Assembly: GCA_021324655.1 (NCBI GenBank)
Contig: JAJPIP010000046.1
Span: forward strand, 1-58,516
Direction: 5' to 3'
Origin: Pseudomonadota bacterium
GTDB lineage: Bacteria > Chloroflexota > UBA5177
Length of the DNA: 58,516 bases
A program made the translations under genes and the position numbers. Numbering within the stretch: position 1 is the first letter of the stretch; each line of letters starts with the position of its first letter. This document shows, one piece after another, positions 35,816 to 44,166 of the stretch. The notes under the pieces are model-generated. The model was given only the letters and a program-made list of their open reading frames with translations, was not told where the DNA came from and did no database searches.

Positions 35816-36724
35816 TCAACTCCCTACCCGGCCGGCGCCGGCATAGTGAGCACCCCAGTAGCCCGTGAAGACGGGCATCACGCCAACTCCGTCAGTCGGG
35901 TTCGCGGCGTTGACCATCAGGCCATCGCCGACGTAGATGCCGACATGGGTAATGGGATCAGCCGAGGGATAGGTGTTGGCGAAGAAGACGAGATCGCCCG
36001 GTTCGACCTGATCCTGCGCCAGTCGCTGTGTGGCGTCGTACTGCGCCTGGGCAGTGCGTGGAAGGTTAATGCCAACCTGGGCATAGACCCACTGCACAAG
36101 ACCGGAGCAGTCGAACCCGACGCGAGGATCGGAGGCACCCCAGACGTAGGGCATGCCGATTTGAGAGCGGGCCAGCGCAACCACCCGGTTGGAGGGAGCG
36201 GAGGACAGGCCATAGCCGTAGCGGATCGCAACGGCGAGCACCTGATTGACGTACCACTCGGCATGGTTGTAGGCGAAGAGGGCAGCGCGGATATCTCCCG
36301 GCGCTCCGCTGGCGCAGAGGTAGCGCGCCATGGCGGGGAGGGCGTCGTGATAGTCGTAGGGATTTCCGCCGTTGCCATAGATGGCCCACGTACCCGGCTC
36401 GAACTGCCCGTAGCCGATGGCACCGGCCGAGCTGGTGGCCATGTTCTGGCCGAAGTCAGACTCGACCTTGGCCACGGCGGCGAGAATTTGCCAGGGGAGG
36501 CCGCAGACAGCGGCGGCTTGCTGCATAATGGCGAGCTGATCCGGCGGTATCTCGTCGAGATGGGCGCCGACCACCGCCTGGCCCGGGGCGGAGACGCCGG
36601 CAAAGGACGTCAGGCTACTGACTGAGAAGGCGAGCGTGATCAGACAGGCGAGACCGAGGCCCCCGACGACCCTGAGGGCATCACGACCGAGCCCGGAGAG
36701 CGCGAGCGAGGCAACGAGCATCAC
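35816..36724 (-). CDS. Lytic transglycosylase-NlpC/P60 cell-wall hydrolase
   Basis: 302 residues with an N-terminal signal or anchor helix (about 15-45). A lysozyme-like SLT domain follows (AVAKVESDFGQNMATSSAGAIGYGQFEPGTW, residues about 80-160). A C-terminal NlpC/P60 endopeptidase carries the catalytic Cys in GFDCSGLVQW, THVGIYVGDG with the His, and a late polar residue. It would cut sugar and peptide bonds to let the channel through peptidoglycan, the VirB1 role. It overlaps trbL by 4 bp. Confidence 0.9.
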   Translation of the reverse strand: MMLVASLALSGLGRDALRVVGGLGLACLITLAFSVSSLTSFAGVSAPGQAVVGAHLDEIPPDQLAIMQQAAAVCGLPWQILAAVAKVESDFGQNMATSSAGAIGYGQFEPGTWAIYGNGGNPYDYHDALPAMARYLCASGAPGDIRAALFAYNHAEWYVNQVLAVAIRYGYGLSSAPSNRVVALARSQIGMPYVWGASDPRVGFDCSGLVQWVYAQVGINLPRTAQAQYDATQRLAQDQVEPGDLVFFANTYPSADPITHVGIYVGDGLMVNAANPTDGVGVMPVFTGYWGAHYAGAGRVGS

Positions 36725-37857
36725 GCACCTCCCTTCGTCCCGCCGGCCCCACCTCGATTGCTGAGGGCGCGGGATGCCTGCTGGTAGGCCAAGTAACGGA
36801 CGAAGCCGAATCCTTCGCCGGCGTGGTGGCGCATGAGGCTGGGGATCTTGAGCGTGAGGACCAGGACGGCGATCCCCAGGAAGACGGAGAGCAGTGCGGC
36901 ATCGGCGGCCATGGGAGTCAGGTCGGTCATTAGAGAGCCGCCGAGCTTGAGGGCGACGACCTGGACGAACTGGACGAACACGACGGAGAAGAATGTGGTC
37001 GACCAGAGCCGAGCCCAGGAATTGGTCTGAGGCAGGATCCAGCAGAGCAGACCGATCGGCGCCGTGATGAGGAGGACATCGACCAGAGCGAGCCGCATCA
37101 GCATCTGGATAACGAGCAGCAGGCTGGTGATGAGATAGATCAGGGTGGCGATGACGTTGACCAGCGCCTGGGTGACGGTGTCGGCGTGCTGCCAGGCAGG
37201 GAGGCTTGTCTGACCGAGCGCCTCGCAGAGGGCGTTGTTCACGTCGATGGCGAGTTGTCCCCAGGAGAGGCTGGTGTTGACCAAAAGCGCGCCTAGAATG
37301 AGACGCGGAATCACCTCCATGGCCTCGTGGTAGGGAGACCCGAGGTGCTGGCGAGCCATGACGTTGAACCCGGCGAGGAGCGCGACGAGGACGAGGGCGG
37401 CGTCGGCGATGCCCCGGACGACATTCCAGAGGGTGTGGACGGTCGGGCTATTGTATGAGCCGGCCGGCGGGGTCCGGGTGATGAAGTTGAGGGAGCTAGC
37501 CATAACCCCTTTCACAAGGGAGTGCAGCCCATCGGCGATGCTGCGCAGGAAGGTGACGAGCACCTGGGAGAAGATGTCCGCCGCCCAGGTCTTGGGATCG
37601 GGGAGCCAGTTTGAGGGGTTCAGAGCACCGAGTGGATTGCCAGAGCCATGCAAAGGGGACGTGCCGGATGGACCGGGTGTCGGCGTGATGACCGGGGTCG
37701 GGGTTGATGTCGCGCCGTGGGCTGCGTGTGCAGATGGGGCTGCGAGGAGCGCGGTGCCAACGACCAGAATGACGAAGGCAGGGATGACGTGGGCATGAAC
37801 ACGGCGCTGGGGACTAACAAGGGCACGGATCGGGGTAATGAGACGGCGGAGCTGCAT
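36721..37857 (-). CDS. TrbL/VirB6-like conjugation channel protein
   Basis: 378 residues. An N-terminal signal-like helix (VIPAFVILVVGTALLAA) is followed by a Pro/Thr-rich linker and about six membrane helices from residue 130 on (GIADAALVLVALLAGFNVMA, ATLIYLITSLLLVIQMLMRLA and so on), as in TrbL/VirB6. The C-terminus is Gly-rich. It is the first gene of the leftward conjugation operon. The inverted repeat at 37858 touches its start codon. Confidence 0.83.
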   Translation of the reverse strand: MQLRRLITPIRALVSPQRRVHAHVIPAFVILVVGTALLAAPSAHAAHGATSTPTPVITPTPGPSGTSPLHGSGNPLGALNPSNWLPDPKTWAADIFSQVLVTFLRSIADGLHSLVKGVMASSLNFITRTPPAGSYNSPTVHTLWNVVRGIADAALVLVALLAGFNVMARQHLGSPYHEAMEVIPRLILGALLVNTSLSWGQLAIDVNNALCEALGQTSLPAWQHADTVTQALVNVIATLIYLITSLLLVIQMLMRLALVDVLLITAPIGLLCWILPQTNSWARLWSTTFFSVVFVQFVQVVALKLGGSLMTDLTPMAADAALLSVFLGIAVLVLTLKIPSLMRHHAGEGFGFVRYLAYQQASRALSNRGGAGGTKGGA

Positions 37858-38044
37858 GGCAACCTCTGACTGGCAGGTTGCCTTCAGTCTCCAGAGCGTC
37901 TGTGTCGCGAGCGTGTTTCCACCGTGTCGCCAGCGTGTCTTTGGCGTGACTTCCCCAGCCGGCGAAAGCTCAGCGGGCCTGAGACATGAGTACCGGGCAA
38001 CTGGCGCCGCTCAGAGTCAGCCGGGCACGGCGGGCGCGGCGCCA
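37858..38044. promoter_or_regulatory. Repeat-rich non-coding region, possible oriT/control site
   Basis: The 376-bp gap between trbL and the HEPN gene contains three structures. An 8-bp inverted repeat (GGCAACCT 37858-37865, AGGTTGCC 37875-37882) touches the trbL start. Two 15-bp direct repeats GTGTCG(C)(G/C)AGCGTGT at 37902 and 37924 are 22 bp apart. A 9-bp inverted repeat TGGCGCCGC/GCGGCGCCA spans 38002-38044. Together they look like a transfer origin or operon control region. No nick site is identified. The rest of the gap (38045-38233) shows nothing clear beyond weak promoter-like TTGACG near 38200. Confidence 0.45.
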
Positions 38045-38233
38045 GGCGGAAAGGATCCGCTCGGCTTATGCCGCAGCACAATGTATTTGCGGTCTGCCTG
38101 GAAAGCTGGTGCCTTGGCCCCGGTTACGCCGGAAGCGGTAGGGCGCCCACCTGACACGAGTCTGCGTTTGGCCCGCTATAACGGCTCCGGCCCGCCACTT
38201 GACGGCCGATAACTCTCGATTATCCGGGTTAGA

Positions 38234-39490
38234 ATGGCCCAAGCACCGACATCGCGTCGACTCGGAGTCCTCTTGCACGACACTCGCCCGGAACCGCGCT
38301 ACACAGTGCTGCTCACGTGCTCGACGACAGCACGCCTGCCAGAAGGAACAGCGTTCACGGTTGAGCGTTTCCCGGTCTCGACTACGCCTGTCGATGTCCA
38401 GTTCTGCACGCGCTATGAGGACATCGGCATGGAGGCGCCTCTCCCCCGTGAGCTATACGCCGAGACGTCCGTGACCGGCGGCGACTTCCAGGACGCCATT
38501 GCCGCGTCCGAGCAGGCAGCCAACGTCCTGACGCCCCTGATGTCGCTAGCCTCCAACGCCTTCGTTCCGGAGTTCCAGCTCCAGCTCGCCTACGAGACCA
38601 CGCCAGGCGCGGCCCGTCGTCAGTTCAAGCAGTGGTTCTATGGCGACCCCGTTCCCGTGCTGCCGCTGTTGCCGGGGCGTCTCCTCGACCCGGACCTCAC
38701 CTGGGTCGTCGTCGGCCATGTGCTGCAGCACCCCGAGGGCGAGCGCATCCATCGCGCCTGTGTGCAGTACCAGGAAGCACTGCGGTCATGGCTTCCGCAA
38801 CGCGAGCTGCGAGCTGTGGCGCACCTGTTCATGGCCGTGGAAGCGCTGACCAAGGCGCTCCTCCGCCAGGAGTGCGAGCAGCGGTCGATCGATGCCGATG
38901 GTCTCTGCGCCGAATGGGGCATCGAAAAGAAGGAGCTCGACGGCGAGATTCGTCGTCGTCTCATCTTCCATGGCGACAGACAGTGCTACAAGACGATGAA
39001 GGACGTCAGCGATGGTCTGGAGCACGGATTCCTTGCCTTCCCCAAGCTCCACGACATGGCGGCGCGGTGCCGTGACACCGGTGGGCGCCATATCCGTGAG
39101 GCAATCCTGCAGTTCCTCCATCTCCCCTCCGATGCGTACGAGCGGCTCGTGAGCGCAACGTACGAACGGCCGGTAAGTGGCCATGGCGTCATCCGGGCCA
39201 TCGAGGGAGTGTTTGTCGGGGAAGGGGTCCTTGCCGCGCCCGGCGCCGCGCACCCCTTCTTCGAGTGGACAGTGCCGATCAAGGCCGTCGAGCGACGCGG
39301 CACCGATCACGTCATCACCATGCAGGACAACGCAACGCTGCACTGTGCCGACGGCATCCAATTCACGGCAACCGGACACGGGGCCAACGTCCCGATTCCC
39401 GACGCGACCGTCGATGTTGTGCGAGGAAAGACCAACCTGTCCTCGTCAGACGAGGAGGCGACCCATCGGGTGGATACGAGTGGATCCTGA
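38234..39490 (+). CDS. HEPN-motif protein, candidate defence gene
   Basis: 418 residues, no signal peptide or membrane helix. The segment EIRRRLIFHGD near residue 240 contains R-x4-H (R241, H246), the active-site pattern of HEPN ribonucleases, in a helical context (AVAHLFMAVEALTKALLRQ). The N-terminal half (about 1-120) resembles a separate beta-rich region of ApeA-type proteins. The C-terminus (residues 330-400) is a beta-rich region. It lies at the start of a defence island, next to a toxin-antitoxin pair. A defence role is inferred from motif and context only. Confidence 0.55.
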   Translation: MAQAPTSRRLGVLLHDTRPEPRYTVLLTCSTTARLPEGTAFTVERFPVSTTPVDVQFCTRYEDIGMEAPLPRELYAETSVTGGDFQDAIAASEQAANVLTPLMSLASNAFVPEFQLQLAYETTPGAARRQFKQWFYGDPVPVLPLLPGRLLDPDLTWVVVGHVLQHPEGERIHRACVQYQEALRSWLPQRELRAVAHLFMAVEALTKALLRQECEQRSIDADGLCAEWGIEKKELDGEIRRRLIFHGDRQCYKTMKDVSDGLEHGFLAFPKLHDMAARCRDTGGRHIREAILQFLHLPSDAYERLVSATYERPVSGHGVIRAIEGVFVGEGVLAAPGAAHPFFEWTVPIKAVERRGTDHVITMQDNATLHCADGIQFTATGHGANVPIPDATVDVVRGKTNLSSSDEEATHRVDTSGS

Positions 39491-39698
39491 CGGTTGTCTC
39501 GCACCCGCTCCGGCGTGGCCGGCGATCTGTGCCTCCACGCGCCTGACCACGGCGGCCCGCCGCCGTGACGCCTGTCGTCTCTGCCAGCGCTGGGAACCGC
39601 TTCACCACCCCTATGGCCTCTGTGAGCGCTGTTTGCCTCGCACACAGGCATTTTTGGAGCTGCACGGGCCGCTCACGATGCCGTTGGGAACGGCATGA
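39480..39698 (+). CDS. Possible small zinc-ribbon protein
   Basis: A 72-residue frame from GTG 39480 overlaps the end of the HEPN gene. It holds two CxxC pairs (DACRLCQRWEPL and GLCERC) spaced as in a zinc ribbon. There is no clear ribosome site. The reading frame ends at TGA 39696-39698. The Cys spacing argues for a real gene or a recent remnant. Confidence 0.4.
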   Translation: MDPDGCLAPAPAWPAICASTRLTTAARRRDACRLCQRWEPLHHPYGLCERCLPRTQAFLELHGPLTMPLGTA

Positions 39699-39744
39699 AG
39701 GGCGCCCCAGCGAAGCGGGGGCACGCCCCGACAGGGGGGCCGAG

Positions 39745-39810
39745 AGTCTCCCCGTCAGAGAAGCGGCTGCGCGCCTCGGCGCATCCACGTCGACGATCCG
39801 CTGGCTCTGG
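39745..39810 (+). pseudogene. Helix-turn-helix fragment, probably a gene remnant
   Basis: In the 139-bp stretch between the zinc-ribbon and antitoxin genes, a frame reads SLPVREAAARLGASTSTIRW, a typical helix-turn-helix start. It has no start codon with a ribosome site and then runs antisense through the antitoxin gene. It looks like debris of an excisionase-type gene. The flanking 39699-39744 is very GC-rich. Confidence 0.35.
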
Positions 39811-39837
39811 CTGATCGCCGCCGTTCCCGCACCACTC

Positions 39838-40149
39838 TCAGGAGACGGCGCGCTCCCCTGGCGAGCCCGACTGGAAGTGCACCGTCAGCTCGACGCCGAG
39901 AGCCTGGGCGACACGGTCCAACGTGCTGAGCCGCGGCTCCACTCCGCCGGCCTCCAAGCGTGCAACGACGGACTGAGCAACGCCCATGCGCTCGGCCAGC
40001 TCCTGCTGCGACACCCCGCGGTCGGTACGCAGACGGCGCACTTCCTCACCGAGCTGGAAGGCGCGCATGGCTGCGTCGTACGCCTGCCGCGCCTCCGGCT
40101 GCGACAGCCGCTCCGCCCGCAGATCACTCCATGCTCGTCGCTTGCTCAT
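39838..40149 (-). CDS. HigA-like XRE antitoxin
   Basis: 103 residues with a helix-turn-helix of the XRE type (LRTDRGVSQQELAERMGVAQ, followed by SVVARLEAGGVEPRLSTLDRVA). It starts 4 bp after the toxin stop, giving the toxin-first order of higBA loci. It should bind the toxin and repress the promoter region with the 14-bp palindrome upstream of the toxin gene. The ATG at 40149 was chosen from domain length; the open frame extends upstream. Confidence 0.88.
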   Translation of the reverse strand: MSKRRAWSDLRAERLSQPEARQAYDAAMRAFQLGEEVRRLRTDRGVSQQELAERMGVAQSVVARLEAGGVEPRLSTLDRVAQALGVELTVHFQSGSPGERAVS

Positions 40150-40153
40150 CGAC

Positions 40154-40495
40154 TCAATTCTCCGCTGTGTGCCCTTCCAGCACACAGCGCTCCATCGCGC
40201 GCTCCGCTCGCTCGATCTCGGCGCGCTCCCGTGCGCGCTGCTTGCGAAACACCGTGAGCAGGATCGCCCGCTGCCCACTCGCCAAGTAGTACGAAACGCG
40301 CTGCCTGTCCCGACCCATGTAGAAGCGCAGCTCCCGGAGCTTGCCGCGGAGCTGCCTCGTATACGGCTCGTCGAGGAGCGGGCCACGCTCGGCGAGCAGG
40401 TCGATATAGAACGCGGCCTGACCGAAGTCCGCGTCGCTCAGCGAGAACAGCCACTCTTCGACCTCCGGTTCCAGCTCGACGGTGCCCCATGCCAT
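40154..40495 (-). CDS. RelE/HigB-like (Gp49-family) toxin
   Basis: 113 residues of a RelE-fold ribosome-dependent mRNA-cutting toxin, phage-derived Gp49/HigB branch. VEEWLFSLSDADFGQAAFYIDLLAERG, then YTRQLRGKLRELRFYMGRDRQRVSYYLASGQRAILLTVFRK gives the conserved Arg and Phe core. The ATG is at 40495 with no convincing ribosome site, and the palindrome touches it. The antitoxin follows 4 bp later. Confidence 0.88.
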   Translation of the reverse strand: MAWGTVELEPEVEEWLFSLSDADFGQAAFYIDLLAERGPLLDEPYTRQLRGKLRELRFYMGRDRQRVSYYLASGQRAILLTVFRKQRARERAEIERAERAMERCVLEGHTAEN

Positions 40496-40508
40496 AGCAT
40501 ATATGCTA
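40495..40508. promoter_or_regulatory. Palindromic operator of the toxin-antitoxin pair
   Basis: TAGCATATATGCTA is a perfect 14-bp palindrome that overlaps the toxin start codon, with AT-rich -10-like TATAGC/TATGCT around it. It is the natural place for antitoxin binding. The start region lacks a Shine-Dalgarno sequence, so a leaderless mRNA is possible. Confidence 0.6.
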
Positions 40509-40555
40509 TACGCTGACGTGTCGAGTATGCACGCGAAGCCGGGTCCAAGGGACCG

Positions 40556-41692
40556 TTACCGCTTCCGCGGGCGACTCACCTTGATCTCTCGAGGAGCGCG
40601 ATGCACGTCCACTCGGTGAGGTGCCACCGCACCTTCGATACGGTGCGCAACGACCATCCCACCCGGAACGGGCTGTAGGGCTGCGATCCTCGCTGGATGT
40701 CCCTTGGCCAACTGCCGAGCGTTCTGGACGCATTGCTGCGTCGGACCGAAGTAGTGCCGCCATGCGTGGGCGATCGAACGGAGGTTGATCTCTTCAGCCT
40801 GGCGCCGGTCCATGCTCTCCTCGCGATAGGACGGTGGACCAGCGCGGTGGTAGAGCATCAGGCAGAAATCCGTTGCGAGCGGGAGCGTAACTTCCACAGT
40901 TCCGGACGACAGCCACGCCACGTGCTCGTCGGGCCCGCCATAAGGATCGTGCATCACGATCGGGTGGTCGCTCAGCACCAACATGTTTTCCGACGCCCGC
41001 ACGCCAACCCAGGCCATGTCATAGATGATGTGTGCAAGCTCTTCGAGACCGCTCAGACCGCCGCCAGCCTCCAAGTCGTGCGATGCTTGCACGCGGACCT
41101 TTCCGCTTTCGAGCGCGTTGACCACATCATTGATGTAGGCATCGACGGCTTCCTCGGTCGGTTCCTCGCCATTTCGCTCGGTGAGTTGGGCCCGCGCGCG
41201 GCCGCGCAATACTTCGCGCTCGATACTTGCCGACGCGATGAGCTGCAAGGTGCGGCCCTTTTCCGCGACATACCGAATCGCAGAGCGTGCACGCGGAGTG
41301 CGGACGTACTGCGCTGCAATCATCCGCGCGAGCGCTCCCCTATCGCCCTCGTCGCAATGCTCGCCTCGGAGCATCTTTCGCAGCGGCTCGGCCGCCGCCG
41401 ATTCCATGTACGCGTACACGCCTTCGATCGCGTTGGGTGGCGGCGTGGCCGCTTCCAGTGTGTTGTGGTGGCGAATCGCACACTCAGCTCCGACGCGAGA
41501 TCTGCGCGGCGCCCCACGGCCAACTGGCTGACACCAAATCTCGGGATCATCTTCCCGCGGGTGCAGCGTGAAGTTACGCAGGACCATCCGCGGGACCCAA
41601 TGGTGGCTGGCCGCGGCCGCCGACCCCTTCATGATGTCCCACGCTTCAGGTGGAATATCCGCCGGACGCCCTTCAGGGTCAGGCTTGGCCAC
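40556..41692 (-). CDS. DUF4238 protein coupled to type III restriction gene
   Basis: 378 residues. Near the start, SHHWVPRMVLRNFT matches the DUF4238 signature. It continues with IRHHNTLEAATPPPNAIEGV, ALARMIAAQYVRTPRAR and a late NMLVLSDHPIVMHDPYG block. The GTG start overlaps the Res stop (TAGTG), so translation is coupled to the restriction enzyme. DUF4238 proteins occur near defence systems, but no reaction is established. It may be an accessory of this restriction system or a separate defence gene. Confidence 0.75.
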   Translation of the reverse strand: MAKPDPEGRPADIPPEAWDIMKGSAAAASHHWVPRMVLRNFTLHPREDDPEIWCQPVGRGAPRRSRVGAECAIRHHNTLEAATPPPNAIEGVYAYMESAAAEPLRKMLRGEHCDEGDRGALARMIAAQYVRTPRARSAIRYVAEKGRTLQLIASASIEREVLRGRARAQLTERNGEEPTEEAVDAYINDVVNALESGKVRVQASHDLEAGGGLSGLEELAHIIYDMAWVGVRASENMLVLSDHPIVMHDPYGGPDEHVAWLSSGTVEVTLPLATDFCLMLYHRAGPPSYREESMDRRQAEEINLRSIAHAWRHYFGPTQQCVQNARQLAKGHPARIAALQPVPGGMVVAHRIEGAVAPHRVDVHRAPREIKVSRPRKR

Positions 41693-44166
41693 TACACCCC
41701 TCCGAGCCCCTTCAGCGCTTCCCACGAGCCCTTCGCGTTCTTCACGTCGGTCTCGGACACCAGCAGGTAGCGCCAGCACGTGCCCACCTTCCCGTCGCCG
41801 CTCACGTAGTTGGCCCAGCGCCGCGCCGCATCGCGCTTCCGCTGCACATCGGCGCTCTGCATCTCCTTGTCCATCTTCACCTCGACCACCCAATGCGTCC
41901 CCTCGCGGTCGATGGCGATGAAATCGGGGTTGTACTCGCGCGCCTCGGTCCACAGGATGGGCAGGTCGCCGATCTGCAGCCGGACCCAGTTGGTGACGTC
42001 CGGCGCATCCTCGAGGATGTTCGCGACGTCGCGCTCGGTCGAGGAATCGAACCAGTCCTGGGCGTAGAGCGACTTACGGTAGCCCTCGAACCCGACGCCT
42101 TTCTTGCCCTTGAAGTCGCCGTACCGATCCGACGTGGTCGTCGGCCGGCCCGTGCGCACCTTGTCGAACGTCGAAAGCTCGACGACCTCGCCGTAGGTTG
42201 GCTTCGCTGCCACCTTGCGGTGTTCGTCGGTCACGAGCTGGATCAGGCCCGCGGCCGCACGGTCCATGTAGCCGCTGAGAATCTTCTCGGCCGACGGTCC
42301 CAGCCCTTTCATGAACGCGTCGACAATCTCACCTGCCGCATAGCGCTGGTTCGCCCTGGCGGGCACAACCGGCGCCGCCAGGACACGCTCGACGAGCGCG
42401 CGACGTGCCTCGTCGCGGGGGAATAGGGCCGCCGGCGACGCCACACGGTCCACCGCTTCCGTCGTCACCAGCTCCGTCCGGCGCAGGCCGTCCGGTCCCG
42501 TCACGATGCGCGCGCCCAAGGTCACGCGACGGAGGCTGCCCGCCGGGTCTGCGGCGATGCTCTCGCCGAAGCGCCGGAACGGCTCAAGATCGGTGATATC
42601 CGCGAGCGAAAACTCGCTCTTCACCTGTGTCATGCGCAGGAGCGGGATATGGAGCTTCTCGCGCGGCGCCAGCTCCACTTGCAGCTGCATGAGCTGCTGC
42701 TCCGCCTTGGCGGTGTGATCCTCGATGCTCTGGATCACCGTCGTTCCAGCGTAGGGGGGCGTCTCCAGCGGAGAGGGCGCCGGCGTGATCTCCTCCACCG
42801 TGGTGATGGGCGCCTCAACCGTCGTCGTCTCCTGTACGGGGACGAGCCGGCCCTCGGCGTTCCGCCGCAGGACGGCACGCGTGCGGCGGTCGATGAACTG
42901 TTCATTGAGCACGCCGGCCTTGCGTAGCAGGTCCTCGTACCGCTCATGCCCCAGCACTTCCAGTGTGTCGAGAATCTCGACGTCGGTGTACTGGCCGAAG
43001 GGCAGTCGCAGGCCCCGGCCGAGCGTCTGCTCGGTGAGGATGTCGGACACGGATGCGCGCATCGAGGCGATGACGTAGACGTTCTTCACGTCCCATCCCT
43101 CTTTGAGCATCCCCACCGAGATGACGATGCGGTAGGGGCTGCCGGGGTCCTCCAGGCGGTCGAGCTGCGCGAGCGCTTCGTCGCTCTGCTTGGAGTGGAC
43201 CGTCAGCACAGCGTCGGCGTAGCGGCCGCCGGCGAACGACGGATCGCGCACGATACCCTCGATCTCGTTGGCCTCGTTGATGTCCGGGGCGATCACCAGC
43301 ATCATCGGCGCCACCGGCTCGGCGCCGGTGTCCAAGCACCATTGCTCGATCGCACGTTCCTTCAGCTCGAGGAGCCGGACCCCGTCGAGGAGCTTGGTCG
43401 CCGGGTCCGAGCGGTCGTCCCGCCGGCCGACCAGCACAGGCGTCTTGACCAGCCTGTCAGCGATCGCCGCGGCCAACGGATAGCGGTGGATGATCTGGCT
43501 CGGGGGCGTGCGCTTGTCCGGTGTCGCCGTGAGCCCGATGAGCACGCGCGGCCGCAGCTCGCGGATTGCTCCGGAGAACGCTGGGCCGTAGTACGTGTGG
43601 TGCTCGTCTGCGAAGACAACGAGGTCGTCGAGCCTTTGCAGGTGCGCGTAGAACGCCTCCCCGAGCCCCTCCTGAAACTTGTGGGTCTTGCGGCCCACCT
43701 TCGATTCGGGTTTCAGGAGCGCCTGCACCGTGAAGATGAAGAGCTTGACCTGCTCCGGATCCTCCATCGCAGTGCGCATCGCCGGCGTGGCGAAGTTCTC
43801 GCTCGTGATGACGACCGGACGGACTTCCATGCCGCCGAGGAGGCTCTTTCGGTGGCCGGGAGTGAAGTTCGCCACCGTCTTGTCGAGGATGGTCCGGCCG
43901 GGAGTGATGACCGCGAAGTTCCGGACCCCGTCGGCTGCGAGGTACTCGATGGCGGAGGCGAGCACGTACGTCTTGCCCACGCCGGTCGCGAGGTCGACGA
44001 CGGCCTCGAAGGGCGGTGGCTCACCGTCGATCTCGTAGTGGCGCGCAATCTCGAAGACGATGCTCTCAAGCGCTTCGCGGTTCGGTTGGCGCAGGTCGAG
44101 CCGCGCAGCGATACTCTCGATACGGTCGAGGTCGAACGGGTCGACGACCAGCTCCGCAACGCTCAC
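41692..44166 (-). CDS. Type III restriction enzyme, Res subunit
   Basis: Helicase-nuclease that translocates and cuts unmodified DNA together with Mod. The 824 residues have superfamily 2 motifs: LATGVGKTYVLAS (residues about 59-66), VVFADEHHTYYG, LIGLTATPDKR, SVGMLKEGWDVKNV and EQTLGRGLRLPFG. A C-terminal PD-(D/E)xK nuclease follows (YNPDFIAI, then HWVVEVKMDKE). The GTG at 44166 overlaps the mod stop; the frame is open for 25 more codons upstream, within mod. Confidence 0.93.
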   Translation of the reverse strand: MSVAELVVDPFDLDRIESIAARLDLRQPNREALESIVFEIARHYEIDGEPPPFEAVVDLATGVGKTYVLASAIEYLAADGVRNFAVITPGRTILDKTVANFTPGHRKSLLGGMEVRPVVITSENFATPAMRTAMEDPEQVKLFIFTVQALLKPESKVGRKTHKFQEGLGEAFYAHLQRLDDLVVFADEHHTYYGPAFSGAIRELRPRVLIGLTATPDKRTPPSQIIHRYPLAAAIADRLVKTPVLVGRRDDRSDPATKLLDGVRLLELKERAIEQWCLDTGAEPVAPMMLVIAPDINEANEIEGIVRDPSFAGGRYADAVLTVHSKQSDEALAQLDRLEDPGSPYRIVISVGMLKEGWDVKNVYVIASMRASVSDILTEQTLGRGLRLPFGQYTDVEILDTLEVLGHERYEDLLRKAGVLNEQFIDRRTRAVLRRNAEGRLVPVQETTTVEAPITTVEEITPAPSPLETPPYAGTTVIQSIEDHTAKAEQQLMQLQVELAPREKLHIPLLRMTQVKSEFSLADITDLEPFRRFGESIAADPAGSLRRVTLGARIVTGPDGLRRTELVTTEAVDRVASPAALFPRDEARRALVERVLAAPVVPARANQRYAAGEIVDAFMKGLGPSAEKILSGYMDRAAAGLIQLVTDEHRKVAAKPTYGEVVELSTFDKVRTGRPTTTSDRYGDFKGKKGVGFEGYRKSLYAQDWFDSSTERDVANILEDAPDVTNWVRLQIGDLPILWTEAREYNPDFIAIDREGTHWVVEVKMDKEMQSADVQRKRDAARRWANYVSGDGKVGTCWRYLLVSETDVKNAKGSWEALKGLGGV

